A stretch of DNA of 64,000 bases from NCBI GenBank assembly GCA_947476895.1, contig CANJRX010000001.1:434865-498864 (forward strand), given 5' to 3'. Origin of the DNA: Fidelibacterota bacterium. Lineage in GTDB: Bacteria; Pseudomonadota; Alphaproteobacteria; Rhodospirillales; Rhodospirillaceae. The position numbers and the translations under genes were made by a program. Positions 46,649 through 56,810 of this stretch are shown here, one piece after another; the first letter of the stretch is position 1; each line of letters starts with the position of its first letter. The notes under the pieces were generated by a model. That model did not search any database and had not been told where the DNA came from. It saw only the letters and a program-made list of their open reading frames with translations.

Positions 46649-47242
46649 ATGGCCGGTATCGAAATCGAGGCGCTGATTCGCCAGCTCTCCAAGCTTCCGG
46701 GCCTGGGACCACGTTCGGCGCGCCGCATTGCTTTGGCGCTTATCAAACGCCGTGAAACTTTACTCGATCCGTTGGTGCAAACCTTGGGCGCGGCAGCTCA
46801 GGCTGTGAAGATCTGCACCACCTGCGGCAACTACGACAGCCAAGACCCCTGTTCCATTTGCGCCGATCAACGCCGCGATGCCGCGCTCATTTGCGTAGTG
46901 GAGGATGTGGCCGACCTTTGGGCCTTGGAACGCACAGCGGTTTTTCGCGGGCGCTATCATGTCACCGGTGGCCTGTTGTCGCCGCTCGACGGCATTGGGC
47001 CTACAGACCTGAAGTTGGAACGCTTGATCGCCCGGGCCAAAGCCCCCGAGACTCGGGAGGTCATCATGGCCTTGAGCGCCACCGTGGATGGTCAGACCAC
47101 AGCGCATTATATCGCCGAACGTCTGCAAGGCACCGACACCGTGGTCTCGGGTTTGGCCCATGGCATGCCCATTGGCGGTGAACTTGATTACCTAGATGAC
47201 GGCACGATTTCGGCGGCCTTACGCGCCCGCCGGCCCGTGTAG
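46649..47242 (+). CDS. recR: Recombination mediator RecR
   Basis: RecR helps load RecA at gaps with RecF/RecO. The 197-residue protein has the N-terminal helix-hairpin-helix ([17 protein letters not shown]), a zinc module ([16 protein letters not shown] near 54-69) and a Toprim domain ([20 protein letters not shown]). The start is ATG only 5 bases after ebfC, implying co-translation. It ends with TAG. Confidence 0.95.
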   Translation: MAGIEIEALIRQLSKLPGLGPRSARRIALALIKRRETLLDPLVQTLGAAAQAVKICTTCGNYDSQDPCSICADQRRDAALICVVEDVADLWALERTAVFRGRYHVTGGLLSPLDGIGPTDLKLERLIARAKAPETREVIMALSATVDGQTTAHYIAERLQGTDTVVSGLAHGMPIGGELDYLDDGTISAALRARRPV

Positions 47243-47250
47243 ATTCTCAG

Positions 47251-47274
47251 ATTGTGACATTGCGATGCCACAAT
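47251..47274 (+). terminator. Probable terminator after recR
   Basis: ATTGTG-a-CAT-TGCG-ATG-c-CACAAT is an imperfect hairpin 9 bases after the recR stop, followed by TTCTC. The stem is moderate and the T run short, so termination may be partial. It could also be an operator-like palindrome before the DUF4136 gene. Confidence 0.4.
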
Positions 47275-47376
47275 TTCTCATTAGCTTAGCGACCTAACAC
47301 GTCCTCGGACGTTATAACTTGGAACGGCGAAACTCCCGCCATGCGGGTGCGCCTCACGATCCCTACGGAGGATAAA

Positions 47377-48072
47377 ATGTTTAAACGTATTATGGCTGCG
47401 GCCGCCGTGCTGATGGCGCTTTCGGCCTGCGCCAGTCCGAAGTACGTCACGTCCGACGTGACACGCTTCCACATGATGAGCGGCCCGGCTTCCGGCCAGA
47501 CCTTTGCCATCGTCGCTGTGAGCCCTGAACAAGAGCAAAGTATCGCCTTCAAGCAGTACGGCGATTTGATCAACGCACGGCTCAGCACGCTTGGCTTGAA
47601 GCAGTTCTCGGGCAACGCGCCCACGGGTGCCGACTATGTCGTGACCCTGGACTATGACGTCCTCGGACCGACGCCCGATGTGCGCACGCAAGGCAGCGGC
47701 GGAAATTTCTCGTTCGGCTTTGGCTATAGCCATTGGAGCCGTCCGTTCGGTTACGGTATCGGCTACGACCCATTCTTCGACAACTTCAACTACACCGAAA
47801 CGCGTCAGCTGTTCACGCGCCGCATTCAGCTGAACATGTATCGTGGTTCGACCTATGTGTCGGGTCCGAAGAGCCGTGTGTTCGAAGGTCGCGCCGTCAG
47901 CCTGGGTCTTAACAGCCAGATCGAAGTTGTGATGCCCTATATGCTGGACGCCGTGTTCCAGGACTTCCCGGGCCAGTCGGGTCGCACGCGCACCGTTTCA
48001 GTGGAAGTGCCGGCCGACGTGGAAAAAAATGATCCGCAGGTTACGCGTCCCAGCGCGCGTTCCAGCTACTAA
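47377..48072 (+). CDS. DUF4136 domain-containing lipoprotein
   Basis: The ATG with ACGGAGGAT just upstream gives 231 residues. A lipobox LSAC at residues about 15-18 marks a lipoprotein. The mature part fits DUF4136: beta-rich, with TFAIVAVSPEQEQSI, YVVTLDYDV and a Gly/Tyr/Phe-rich stretch (FGFGYSHWSRPFGYGIGYDP). The family is of unknown function. It is separated from recR by a 134-base gap with two small hairpins, and converges with rmuC. Confidence 0.82.
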   Translation: MFKRIMAAAAVLMALSACASPKYVTSDVTRFHMMSGPASGQTFAIVAVSPEQEQSIAFKQYGDLINARLSTLGLKQFSGNAPTGADYVVTLDYDVLGPTPDVRTQGSGGNFSFGFGYSHWSRPFGYGIGYDPFFDNFNYTETRQLFTRRIQLNMYRGSTYVSGPKSRVFEGRAVSLGLNSQIEVVMPYMLDAVFQDFPGQSGRTRTVSVEVPADVEKNDPQVTRPSARSSY

Positions 48073-48085
48073 GTAAGTTTTGAGC

Positions 48086-48125
48086 TAAAAAAACCGCCGC
48101 GGCTTTTATTGAAGTCGCGGCGGTT
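48086..48125 (-). terminator. Intrinsic terminator of rmuC, overlapping its 3' coding end
   Basis: AACCGCCGCG / CGCGGCGGTT is a perfect 10-bp stem with a 14-base loop; on the minus strand it is followed by seven T residues. The rmuC stop codon lies in the loop, so the last codons of rmuC (Pro-Pro-Arg-Leu-Gln) are part of the terminator. Confidence 0.85.
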
Positions 48126-49254
48126 GCGTTTCGTCCTCAGGGATCAGGCCCTTGAGAACGGGCTGCTCGACGGCGGGCGTCTCCAGCTGAATGTTCTCGA
48201 TAGTCACGCCGCGCTTAATGATTTTGCCGGTGGATGTGCGGATTTCCTCGACATCTTTTGCGGTTTGATTGAAGTGCGTGCCGAGTTGCTCGACACGCTT
48301 ATCCAGCCGCTTCACATCTTCCATCATCTTGCCGATTTCCGTCTGGATAACGTGCGCTTGCTCGCGCATGCGGGCGTCTTTCAGGATCGCGCGCACTGTA
48401 TTCAGCGTGGCCATCAGCGTGGTGGGCGAGACGATATAAACCCGGCGGCGGAAGCCTTCCTCGACAATCATAGGGAAGCGGTCGTGCAGTTCCGCAAAAA
48501 CTGATTCTGCCGGCACGAACATAATGGCCGAATCCGCGGTCTCGCCGGGGATGATGTATTTATCGGCGATATCCTTGATGTGCTTGATCACGTCACTACG
48601 GAATGACGTTTCGGCCAAGGCCAGCTCGCGTTCGTCGGCAGCGCTGATCATGCGCATGAAGGCTTCGTGCGGGTATTTTGAGTCCACGGCGATAACGCCT
48701 GGCGGATTGGGCAGGCGAATCACGCAGTCGGCGCGCTTGCCGTTGGAGAGCGTGACCTGGAAGTCAAAAGCCCCCGGCGGCAACATATTGCGCACCAGGT
48801 CTTCCATCTGGGTCTGACCGATGGCGCCGCGCACCTGTTTGTTGGAGAGAATATCCTGAAGGCTGACAACTTCGGCCGACAGCTCGGTGATATTCTTTTG
48901 AGCCGCGTCGATAACGGCCAGGCGTTGTTGCAGCTCGCCCATGCTTTCGGCATTTTTGTCGCTGGTCTTTTGCAGGTTTTCGCCGATGCGGCGCGTGACG
49001 TCCGCCAGGCGCTCTTCGAGCATCTTGGAGACATTGCGTTCCTGGTTTTGTAACTGCTCGGCCATGCGCGCCTGTGCAGCCACCTGACCATCGGCCATCT
49101 GGCTCAAACGTCCCGTAAGCAGGTTTTGCGTTTCGGCGATCTGGGTCAGGCCGTCGCTGCCGGCATTTTGCCGGGAAGATTTAAGGGCCAAAATAATGAC
49201 GGCAATCGCCAATACGACGACCGCGCCGATCAAAATCCATTCCCCGACGTTCAT
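48106..49254 (-). CDS. rmuC: DNA recombination protein RmuC
   Basis: The ATG at MNVGEWILIG gives 382 residues; a frame open 42 bases upstream has no support. Residues 5-27 form an N-terminal membrane anchor, residues about 40-150 a coiled coil (QNQERNVSKMLEERLADVTR), and residues about 155-330 the RmuC nuclease-like domain (VRGAIGQTQMEDLVRNML, VIAVDSKYPHEAFMRM, AIMFVPAESVFAEL). RmuC limits inversions at short repeats. It converges with the DUF4136 gene. Confidence 0.92.
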   Translation of the reverse strand: MNVGEWILIGAVVVLAIAVIILALKSSRQNAGSDGLTQIAETQNLLTGRLSQMADGQVAAQARMAEQLQNQERNVSKMLEERLADVTRRIGENLQKTSDKNAESMGELQQRLAVIDAAQKNITELSAEVVSLQDILSNKQVRGAIGQTQMEDLVRNMLPPGAFDFQVTLSNGKRADCVIRLPNPPGVIAVDSKYPHEAFMRMISAADERELALAETSFRSDVIKHIKDIADKYIIPGETADSAIMFVPAESVFAELHDRFPMIVEEGFRRRVYIVSPTTLMATLNTVRAILKDARMREQAHVIQTEIGKMMEDVKRLDKRVEQLGTHFNQTAKDVEEIRTSTGKIIKRGVTIENIQLETPAVEQPVLKGLIPEDETQPPRLQ

Positions 49255-49389
49255 ATTAACAACCCAGCCAAAGCCCCAAAGTTGGCAGGGTTGCAACTTG
49301 AACGCTGCCTAAACCCTGCCATGATCTGCAGCCTAAATGAAAAGACTAACGAGCGCCAATGTTGGCGCTGAATTCTTGGATGAGCCCCT

Positions 49390-50805
49390 ATGCAAAAGAC
49401 CCTTCAGTTTCTCTTCGCCGCCGGACTTCTGACAAGTGCGGCCGCTAACGCCGCTGAGGTTGATGTTCCCGGCAGCACCGGCGGGGCCGATGTCACGGTC
49501 TATAACAGCGATCTCGCATTGGTGCGTGAACACCGCAGCTTTCATTTGCCCGCAGCCTCGGCGCAGTTGGCCTTTACCGGCGTCAGCGGGCAGATGCAGC
49601 CCGAAACGGCGTTGTTGGATGTAATCAAGGGTGATCCAATCAAGATCACCGAACAGAATTTCAAGTTCAACGTCATCAATCAGCAAGCCTTGCTTGAGCG
49701 CGCTGTGGGCAAAGAAGTGCTGGTCATTCTGCCCAATGCGGTTGGCGTGGGTTCGCCCATCAAAGCGCGCGTGCTGTCGGCCGACGGCCCGGTGTTTGAG
49801 ATCGATGGCAAAATCCATACAGGTCTCGCGGGCCGCATTATTTTCGATGGTCTACCCGAAGGCATGCGCACCACGCCCACGCTGGTCCTGAATGTGACCG
49901 GCGCGGCCGGTAAAGATTCAGAAGCCGAGTTCAGCTATCTCACCAGCGGCCTGACCTGGCACGCAGACTACGTCGTCAATTACGATTCCGACGCAGCCCG
50001 CATGGATTTGACCGGCTGGGCGACCATCGTCAACACCACCGGCACCGATTTCAAAGACGCTAAACTCAAATTGGTGGCGGGCGACATTTCCCGCGTTTAT
50101 GCGCCGCGCCCCATGGCCAAAGAAATGCGCGCGATGAATATGGCGGCGTCCGCAGCGCCCATGGCCGACGGCGTCAGCGAAGGCGAGCTTGAGGGCAGCC
50201 ATATTTATAATATCGCCCACCAGGTCACGCTTTCCGATAAAGAATCCAAACAGCTTTCATTGCTGACCGGCCAGGCTGTGCCCGTGACCCGCGAACTGAT
50301 TTTCCGCAACGGTCAGCCTTATATCTACTCCAACCTTCTGCGTGGGCCGCAGCAAGACGGCAAAGCCACCATTGAGCTGGCTTTCAGGAATGATGCCAAA
50401 TCCAAACTCAATGTCGCACTGCCCGCGGGCACGTTTCGCATTTACGGCATGGACGATAAGGGCGCGCCGCAGTTCATCGGCGAGTCCAACATCGGCCATA
50501 AGGCGGCCGGTAGCGATGTGCGCCTGAGTCTCGGCCAGGATTTCGATGTCACGTCCTCGCGCGAACAGCTCACCTTCGTGCGTGCGTCCGACACCATCAC
50601 GGTCAGCGCCTGGCGCATTACGGTGAAGAACGCCAAAGCGCGTCCTATTAAAGTGCGCCTGATCGAACCGATGCCGGCGTCATGGGAGATCACCAAAGAA
50701 TCCCTCGCCCATAAAGAGACCACGGCCAGCAGCACGGAATGGGTGCTGGAAGTGCCGGCCAAAGGCCAAACCGTGTTGGAATACAACGTGAAGTCGACGT
50801 TCTAA
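49390..50805 (+). CDS. DUF4139 domain-containing secreted protein
   Basis: The 471-residue protein has a signal peptide ending AANAAE near 22. The rest matches the DUF4139 / mucoidy-inhibitor MuiA-like family: VTVYNSDLALVREHRSF near 38, an EAEFSYLTSGLTWHADYVV segment near 178-196, and a C-terminal beta-rich domain ending EVPAKGQTVLEYNVKS. Function is unknown; family members are exported. It is transcribed away from rmuC and lies 81 bases before def, but does not clearly belong to the def operon. Confidence 0.82.
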   Translation: MQKTLQFLFAAGLLTSAAANAAEVDVPGSTGGADVTVYNSDLALVREHRSFHLPAASAQLAFTGVSGQMQPETALLDVIKGDPIKITEQNFKFNVINQQALLERAVGKEVLVILPNAVGVGSPIKARVLSADGPVFEIDGKIHTGLAGRIIFDGLPEGMRTTPTLVLNVTGAAGKDSEAEFSYLTSGLTWHADYVVNYDSDAARMDLTGWATIVNTTGTDFKDAKLKLVAGDISRVYAPRPMAKEMRAMNMAASAAPMADGVSEGELEGSHIYNIAHQVTLSDKESKQLSLLTGQAVPVTRELIFRNGQPYIYSNLLRGPQQDGKATIELAFRNDAKSKLNVALPAGTFRIYGMDDKGAPQFIGESNIGHKAAGSDVRLSLGQDFDVTSSREQLTFVRASDTITVSAWRITVKNAKARPIKVRLIEPMPASWEITKESLAHKETTASSTEWVLEVPAKGQTVLEYNVKSTF

Positions 50806-50886
50806 GGCCTTTCTTAGACTTCGACGTTGACCGGTTGGCTTTAGGGCCTTATTCCACGCCTATAAAAGTCAAACCTGGGTCACGTT

Positions 50887-51429
50887 ATGGCGCTTCTTGA
50901 AATCATCGTTGCTCCCGATCCGCGTCTGAAGCGTAAGGCCGAGGCGGTCGAGCGCGTCGACAGCGCAACGGCCAAGCTAATGGCCGATATGCTGGCGACC
51001 ATGTACGACGCACCGGGCGTAGGCTTGGCCGCGCCGCAGGTGGGCGTGTTGAAGCGCATTATCGTCGTCGACCCGGCCCGCGAAGATGCGCCGCCCGCTC
51101 CGATGCTGATGGCCAACCCGGAAATCATCTGGGCGTCGGAAGAAACCAAACCGCACGAAGAGGGTTGCCTGTCGCTGCCCGAAGAATACGAAGAGGTTGT
51201 GCGCCCCGACAAAATCAAAGTGCGCTATGTCGATGAGCACAACGAAATCCGCACCATCGAGGCCGATGGTCTGCTGTCGGTTATCATCCAGCACGAAATG
51301 GATCATCTGAACGGCACGCTGTTCGTCGATCATGTCTCAGGCCTGAAGCGCAACATGATCATGCGCCGCCTGACCAAGCAGAAGAAAATCAGCCAAGCCA
51401 ATAAACGCCACGCGCTCGAAACGGCCTGA
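50887..51429 (+). CDS. def: Peptide deformylase
   Basis: Def removes the formyl group from new proteins. In 180 residues the three metal and active-site motifs are complete: GVGLAAPQ at 44-51, EEGCLSLPE with Cys94, and QHEMDHLNG with His136, Glu137 and His140. fmt starts one base after the stop, giving the classic def-fmt pair. Confidence 0.96.
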   Translation: MALLEIIVAPDPRLKRKAEAVERVDSATAKLMADMLATMYDAPGVGLAAPQVGVLKRIIVVDPAREDAPPAPMLMANPEIIWASEETKPHEEGCLSLPEEYEEVVRPDKIKVRYVDEHNEIRTIEADGLLSVIIQHEMDHLNGTLFVDHVSGLKRNMIMRRLTKQKKISQANKRHALETA

Positions 51430-51430
51430 T

Positions 51431-52342
51431 ATGCGTGTGGTGTTCATGGGCACGCCGGATTTTGCCGTCAGTGCCCTTGAACGCTTGCGCCCGCATCACG
51501 ACATCGTCGCGGTTTATACCCAGCCGCCCCGGCCCGCGGGACGTGGCCAGCAAGACCGTCCCAGCCCCGTGCAACTCTTTTCGGAAAAGCACGGCTTGCC
51601 TGTTCGCTCACCCAAAAGCTTGAAGTCGGCAGACGTGCAAGCCGCATTCACCGCACTTAATGCTGATGTTGCGGTGGTGGCAGCTTATGGCCTCATCCTG
51701 CCGCAGGCGGTGCTCGATATGCCGCGATTCGGCTGCATCAATATTCATGCCTCGCTGTTGCCGCGCTGGCGCGGGGCCGCGCCCATTCAACGCGCCATCA
51801 TGGCCGGCGATAGCGCCACCGGCGTCACCATCATGCAAATGGATGCAGGCCTCGATACTGGCGCCATGCTGCTCAAAGGTGAAACGCCGATTACAGATGC
51901 GACCACCGCCGGCGAACTGCACGACACTCTGGCCAAAATCGGCGGCGATCTCATTGTTGAGGCGCTGGACTTATTGGCTAAGGGCACGCTCAAAGCCACC
52001 CCGCAGCCGTCCGCCGGTGTGCTCATGGCCGCCAAGATCGATAAGGCCGAAGCCCGTATCGATTTCAACCGTCCGGCCCAGGATGTTTTGCGTCATATCC
52101 ATGGGTTATCGCCCTTTCCGGGAGCTTGGTTCGCGCATGGGCCTGAGCGCATTAAGGTACTTAAAGCCGAGCTCGGCGATGGCAACGGTGCGGCGGGCAA
52201 TACACTCGACGACCGCCTCACGGTCGCCTGCGCCTCCGGGGCCGTGACGTTGTCGACTGTTCAGCGCGCGGGCAAAGGCCCCATGACCGCAGATGTCTTT
52301 TTGCGCGGCTATGCGTTGCCCAAGGGAACGCTGCTCGCCTAA
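51431..52342 (+). CDS. fmt: Methionyl-tRNA formyltransferase
   Basis: Fmt formylates initiator Met-tRNA using 10-formyltetrahydrofolate. The 303-residue protein has the N-terminal [17 protein letters not shown], the folate-site signature [14 protein letters not shown] near 108-121 and [10 protein letters not shown] near 143-152. It follows def immediately and is followed by a GNAT gene 33 bases later. Confidence 0.96.
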   Translation: MRVVFMGTPDFAVSALERLRPHHDIVAVYTQPPRPAGRGQQDRPSPVQLFSEKHGLPVRSPKSLKSADVQAAFTALNADVAVVAAYGLILPQAVLDMPRFGCINIHASLLPRWRGAAPIQRAIMAGDSATGVTIMQMDAGLDTGAMLLKGETPITDATTAGELHDTLAKIGGDLIVEALDLLAKGTLKATPQPSAGVLMAAKIDKAEARIDFNRPAQDVLRHIHGLSPFPGAWFAHGPERIKVLKAELGDGNGAAGNTLDDRLTVACASGAVTLSTVQRAGKGPMTADVFLRGYALPKGTLLA

Positions 52343-52375
52343 ACTGTCAAAGAAGGCTTGGTATCGAGGAGCGGC

Positions 52376-52987
52376 ATGTTCGGACGGCGGCGAAAAGCCA
52401 TTGCACGCGGCGAGACGGTCTATCTGTTTTCGCCAAATAAAGATGCGGCCGAGGACTTTCTCGCGCTCACGACCGGCAGCTTGAACTTTCACCGCCCCTG
52501 GGTTTATCCGCCGACAGATGCCAAACATTTCCGCGCCTATCTGGATCGTCTTGAGAATGGCTTCGCGCACGGTTTTTTCATCGCGCGCTGTGAAGACGAC
52601 ACCATGGTAGGCGTGATTAACATCAACGATCCGATCATGGGCGGCTTTCGCTCGGCCTCGCTCGGTTATTATGCCGCCGCACCCTATTGCGGGCGCGGTC
52701 ACATGACGGAAGGGCTTGCGCTGGTTTTTGATCAAGCTTTCACAACGCTCGATCTTCACCGTTTGGAAGCCAACGTTCAGCCCGACAACGCTTCGTCGCT
52801 CGCGCTCGTACAGCGTTTGGGATTCCACCGAGAAGGATTTTCACCGGCGTTCTTAAAAGTCAGTGGCGTCTGGCGCGATCACGAACGCTGGGCCATGCGT
52901 GCGGAAGAATGGCTGGGTGCTCATGCGCAAGGCGACGCCGAAGAAGCGCCCGCACCGACAGGCCAGCACATCAGCCAGGTGGTCTGA
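52376..52987 (+). CDS. GNAT-family N-acetyltransferase (RimJ/RimL type)
   Basis: The ATG with GAGGAG just upstream gives 203 residues; a TTG 18 bases before is weaker. The GNAT acetyl-CoA motif is seen as YYAAAPYCGRGHMTEGLALV near 99-118, followed by LHRLEANVQPDNASSLALVQRLGFHREG, the RimJ/RimL C-terminal pattern. Likely role is N-terminal acetylation of a ribosomal or other protein. It lies between fmt and truA and probably in the same operon. Confidence 0.88.
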   Translation: MFGRRRKAIARGETVYLFSPNKDAAEDFLALTTGSLNFHRPWVYPPTDAKHFRAYLDRLENGFAHGFFIARCEDDTMVGVININDPIMGGFRSASLGYYAAAPYCGRGHMTEGLALVFDQAFTTLDLHRLEANVQPDNASSLALVQRLGFHREGFSPAFLKVSGVWRDHERWAMRAEEWLGAHAQGDAEEAPAPTGQHISQVV

Positions 52988-52995
52988 AACCACCA

Positions 52996-53736
52996 ATGCC
53001 CCGGTTCAAGCTTACAATCGAATACGACGGCTCGCCTTTTGTCGGCTGGCAGCGTCAGGACAACGGCCTTTCCGTGCAAGCGGTGCTGGAAGCTGCCGTG
53101 CGCGGCTATTGCCAGGTTGATGCCGTGGTGCATGGCGCCGGGCGCACCGATGCCGGTGTGCACGCCCTGGGTCAGGTGGCGCATGTGGATTTGCCCCGCG
53201 ATGACCGTCCGGACGTTGTCGCCAAAGCTTTCAACGCGCACTTGAAGCCGCATCCCATCGCGGTGCTGAAGGCCGAGAAAGTCGGCGACGATTTTCACGC
53301 GCGCTTTTCCGCTGTTGAGCGCGGCTATCGCTACCGCATCGTCAATCGCCGCGCGCCGGCCGTGCTTGAGATCAATCACGCCTGGTGGGTGAAAGCGCCT
53401 TTGGATGCTGTGGCCATGCACGATGCTGCGCAGGTGTTGGTGGGCCGGCACGATTTCTCCAGTTTTCGCGCCGCGGAATGTCAGGCGGAGTCACCGGTCA
53501 AAACAGTCGATGAGATTTCGGTCGTGCGCGAGGGCGATATGGTTTTCCTAAAAGTTCGCGCCCGCTCGTTCTTGCATCATCAGGTACGCAATTTTGTCGG
53601 CACGTTGAGATTTGTCGGCGACGGCAAGTGGACGGCGGCGGATGTTAAACGCGTGTTGGACGCGCGTGATCGCGCTGTCGCTGGGCCCACATCACCGCCG
53701 GATGGGCTTTATCTCACGCACGTGAGATATCCTTAA
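52996..53736 (+). CDS. truA: tRNA pseudouridine(38-40) synthase
   Basis: TruA makes pseudouridine at positions 38-40 of tRNA anticodon arms. The ATG giving MPRFKLTIEYDGSPFVGWQR is chosen by the family start; the open frame upstream overlaps the GNAT gene. The 246-residue protein has the catalytic Asp in GAGRTDAGVHALGQV near 49-63 and FLHHQVRNFVGTL in the C-terminus. It starts 9 bases after the GNAT stop. The stop overlaps the next, convergent gene by 4 bases. Confidence 0.96.
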   Translation: MPRFKLTIEYDGSPFVGWQRQDNGLSVQAVLEAAVRGYCQVDAVVHGAGRTDAGVHALGQVAHVDLPRDDRPDVVAKAFNAHLKPHPIAVLKAEKVGDDFHARFSAVERGYRYRIVNRRAPAVLEINHAWWVKAPLDAVAMHDAAQVLVGRHDFSSFRAAECQAESPVKTVDEISVVREGDMVFLKVRARSFLHHQVRNFVGTLRFVGDGKWTAADVKRVLDARDRAVAGPTSPPDGLYLTHVRYP

Positions 53737-54296
53737 ATCTGCGAGATGATCTGAAACGCCAGCATGCCGAGCACGTAGTCGAGTACGACGAGTGCCAGCG
53801 CGGTGCCGGTCGCGATCTGCAGTCCCATACCTGCGACAAAAGTGCCGTAAATGGCATAGGCCGCGATCATGCCGAGATTCAAAGGGTCCATCATTTCGGC
53901 CGGCAAGAATCCGAAGTCGACCAGGATTTGCGCACCGAACAGCACCAGCCCCATGGGCAGCTGCATCCAAAGATAAGGCACCATATAAAAGAAAAAGCGC
54001 GGCAGGCGCCCTAAGAGACGGCCGATGTAGAGCATGACAAAAGGGAACAGCGTCCAGGTGACGATGTAAGACAGCACTTCGACAATCGCATAGGGCACAA
54101 ATCCCAGCGTGTCTTTTTCAGGATCGAAAATCAGCAGCCGGTGGCCGAGTTGCAAGGGCGCCAGAATAACGGCGACGATATAGGCGTTCCAGAAGCCGCG
54201 GGCGCTGAAGTCAAAGTAGGCCCAGGCGCGCTCATCAAACCTATAGATAAGACCGGTGCCGTGCAGTGCGCCGGCAACCCGCCGCGTCCACGTCAT
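53733..54296 (-). CDS. Uncharacterised multi-pass membrane protein
   Basis: The 187-residue protein has about five hydrophobic segments (about 36-52, 70-90, 101-122, 143-160 and 165-185). There are no obvious catalytic motifs. It starts inside the end of dapE (4-base overlap), so it should be translated with dapE and dapD. This placement next to dapE is seen in related genomes to my knowledge, but no function is established. A Yip1-like or small transport protein is possible but not shown. Confidence 0.7.
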   Translation of the reverse strand: MTWTRRVAGALHGTGLIYRFDERAWAYFDFSARGFWNAYIVAVILAPLQLGHRLLIFDPEKDTLGFVPYAIVEVLSYIVTWTLFPFVMLYIGRLLGRLPRFFFYMVPYLWMQLPMGLVLFGAQILVDFGFLPAEMMDPLNLGMIAAYAIYGTFVAGMGLQIATGTALALVVLDYVLGMLAFQIISQI

Positions 54297-55441
54297 GAAG
54301 CCGCCGCGCCGAAGTATCCGCTGAGAATTTTGTGATAGATCGTGGTCAGGTTTTCGAGATCCGCGACCGCGCAGTGTTCGTCGGCTTTGTGCATGCTGAT
54401 GCCGATCATGCCGAACTCACACACCGGGCAGGCGTCTTTAATGAAACGCGCGTCGGACGTGCCGCCCGTGGTGGACAGCTCGGGCGTAAGGCCCGTGACG
54501 GCCTTCACTGCGTCCGAGACCAGCGTGCTCAAAGCGCCCGGAGGTGTGATGAAAGATTCGCCCGAGATGCGCGCCGCCAAATCGTATTGACCCGGCGCAA
54601 GGGCATCGAACGTTTTTGTCAGCCACGCTTTCAGCGACGCGCCCGAATGCAGGTCATTGAAGCGGATATTGAATGCAGCCTTCGCCATCGCCGGCGTGAC
54701 GTTAGACGCAGCATTGCCGACATCGACCGTGGTGATGGCGATGGTCGAGGCCTGAAAATGCGCCGAGCCTTCGTCCAAAGGTTTGTCGGTAATGGCTGCC
54801 AACATCTTCATCAGGCGCGGAATCGGATTGTCCGAGAGATGTGGGTACGCTGAATGTCCTTGCGTGCCGTGCACGGTCAGCTTCGCGGTCAAACTGCCGC
54901 GCCGGCCGATCTTGATCATCTGGCCCAGCTTTTGCGGGTTGGTGGGTTCACCCACCACACAGACGTCGAGCTTTTCGCCGCGGGCTTTTAGCTTTTGCAG
55001 CATCTTTACGGTGCCGTTAATGGCATCGCCTTCTTCATCACCGGTGATAAGCAGGCTGATGGAGCCTTTAGGCTGACCTTGGTCTTTCACAAAACGCGCG
55101 GCGGCGGCGACGAAGGCCGCGATGGCGCCTTTCATGTCGGCAGCACCGCGTCCGTAAAGTTGCCCCTCGATCACTTGACCGGCGAAAGGTTCCGTCGTCC
55201 AGCCGTCGCCGACCGGGACAACGTCCGTATGACCGGCAAAGCAAAAGTTCGGCGCAGCGGTGCCGAGGCGGGCGTAAAGATTATCGGTCGGGTCGCCACC
55301 GTCGCCTTCGAACTTCATGCGTTCGCAGACAAAGCCGAGGTTGCTCAACGCCGCCTGCAGTACATCTAACGCGCCTTCATCACGGGGCGTGATGCTAGGT
55401 TTGCGAATCAGATCGCGAGCAAGGGTAAGAACGTCGGTCAA
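54293..55441 (-). CDS. dapE: Succinyl-diaminopimelate desuccinylase
   Basis: DapE removes the succinyl group in the lysine/diaminopimelate pathway. The start is TTG overlapping the dapD TGA (TTGA), giving [16 protein letters not shown] and a 382-residue product; a longer frame is open but would overlap dapD. Metal-site marks are [14 protein letters not shown] (His71), [14 protein letters not shown] and [11 protein letters not shown], and [11 protein letters not shown] is near the C-terminus. It follows dapD in the same operon. Confidence 0.94.
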   Translation of the reverse strand: MTDVLTLARDLIRKPSITPRDEGALDVLQAALSNLGFVCERMKFEGDGGDPTDNLYARLGTAAPNFCFAGHTDVVPVGDGWTTEPFAGQVIEGQLYGRGAADMKGAIAAFVAAAARFVKDQGQPKGSISLLITGDEEGDAINGTVKMLQKLKARGEKLDVCVVGEPTNPQKLGQMIKIGRRGSLTAKLTVHGTQGHSAYPHLSDNPIPRLMKMLAAITDKPLDEGSAHFQASTIAITTVDVGNAASNVTPAMAKAAFNIRFNDLHSGASLKAWLTKTFDALAPGQYDLAARISGESFITPPGALSTLVSDAVKAVTGLTPELSTTGGTSDARFIKDACPVCEFGMIGISMHKADEHCAVADLENLTTIYHKILSGYFGAAAS

Positions 55442-56277
55442 TCGCGTAACAGATCGTTGATGCTGGTTTTGGAGCGCGTCTGTGCATCGACGCGTTTCAC
55501 GATGACAGCGCAAGAGAGGCTGGGACCAGGGCTGCCGTCGGGCAAATTCTTGCCGGGCAGCGAACCGGGCACGACGACGCTATAGGCCGGCACGCGGCCG
55601 ACGAACACTTCGCCGGTGCTGCGGTCGATGACCTTGGTGGTAGCGCTGATGAACACGCCCATGGACAGGACAGCGCCTTCCTCAACGATGACCCCTTCGA
55701 CAACTTCCGAACGCGCGCCGATGAAACAGTTGTCTTCGATGATGACGGGACCTGCCTGCAGCGGTTCCAGCACGCCGCCGATGCCCACGCCGCCCGACAG
55801 ATGCACGTTCTTGCCGATCTGGGCGCAACTGCCCACCGTCGCCCACGTGTCGACCATGGTGCCGGAGTCGACGTAGGCCCCGAGGTTGACGAAGCTCGGC
55901 ATCAAGATGACGCCGCGCGCGATAAAGGCAGATTGGCGGACGACGCTGCCGGGAACGGCGCGAAAGCCAGCTTCACGGAAGCGGTTTTCGCCCCAGCCTT
56001 GAAACTTCAGCGGCACTTTGTCGAACCAATTGGCGCCATTTGGGCCGGGGATCACGGCGTTGTCGTTCAGGCGGAAGGACAGCAGCACGGCCTGCTTGGC
56101 CCAGGCATTGACGGTCCACGTGCCGTCCTTCTTTTCGGCCACGCGCAGGATGCCCTTGTCGAGCAGATCCAGCGTCTGGCTCACCGCGTCCCTTACGGCG
56201 CCGGTGGTGCCCGTGTTCACGCCATCGCGCGCCTCCCAGGCGCTTTCGATGGCGGACTTCAACTCATTGATTTGCAT
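55438..56277 (-). CDS. dapD: 2,3,4,5-tetrahydropyridine-2,6-dicarboxylate N-succinyltransferase
   Basis: DapD starts the succinylase branch of diaminopimelate synthesis. The 279-residue protein has a helical N-terminus ([20 protein letters not shown]) and a left-handed beta helix of hexapeptide repeats ([59 protein letters not shown]). GGAAAAT lies before the ATG. dapE and the membrane protein gene follow with overlaps. Confidence 0.96.
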   Translation of the reverse strand: MQINELKSAIESAWEARDGVNTGTTGAVRDAVSQTLDLLDKGILRVAEKKDGTWTVNAWAKQAVLLSFRLNDNAVIPGPNGANWFDKVPLKFQGWGENRFREAGFRAVPGSVVRQSAFIARGVILMPSFVNLGAYVDSGTMVDTWATVGSCAQIGKNVHLSGGVGIGGVLEPLQAGPVIIEDNCFIGARSEVVEGVIVEEGAVLSMGVFISATTKVIDRSTGEVFVGRVPAYSVVVPGSLPGKNLPDGSPGPSLSCAVIVKRVDAQTRSKTSINDLLRD

Positions 56278-56558
56278 AACATTTTCCAGAAATTCAACTG
56301 GGATTGCGCCGTCCCCGGCCCGAACATAGCCGCTGCCGGGAGCGAGTCAACGATCTGTCGGGCCGTGGTCCGGCGAGGCGCATTTTTTTCAACCGGGTCG
56401 CGGTGTTATGCAGGCAACGCATGGCAAAAAAAGCCTCCAGGGAGTAACATTCGTTTTACTCGAAACTTCTTCACGGCGCCCAGGTTGGGAAAAGCATGTG
56501 GGTGGCGCCCTGTTTTCCAGAAGGGAAAGACAGTGACTAATCGCGGGGGACTATAATT

Positions 56559-56750
56559 ATGGCGCTGGATCGCGCCGATTCATCGCCGGGCTCGCATGCG
56601 CCGGCATCCGGGTCGTCTCAGGCGACCCAGCCGCTCGGCGTGTCCGCCGCGGCCTTGCAGCGTTATGAAGAAGCGGTGTTTTGCGTCACGCTTGATGGCC
56701 GCATGGATCCGGCCAATCCTGTCGCGCAGGAATTCGCTGCACGGTTGTAG
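56559..56750 (+). CDS. N-terminal piece of PAS-PAS-GAF-GGDEF protein, cut by an in-frame TAG
   Basis: This 63-residue ORF has a good ribosome site (GGGGGA, 9 bases upstream of ATG) and ends with TAG at 56748-56750. The text before the stop (EAVFCVTLDGRMDPANPVAQ) is the first half of a PAS domain, and the reading frame continues open after the TAG into the GGDEF gene, where the second half of that PAS domain is found (LVPLDAGRGTLMFVRDLTLD). It is therefore the start of a single gene of 580 codons. Whether the codon is a nonsense mutation, a sequencing error or a read-through site is unknown. Confidence 0.65.
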   Translation: MALDRADSSPGSHAPASGSSQATQPLGVSAAALQRYEEAVFCVTLDGRMDPANPVAQEFAARL

Positions 56751-56810
56751 GTCGAAGATAGCGCGCGCCTGTCTGCCGCCGCCGACAAATCTAAAACCGC
56801 CAACCGCGCC

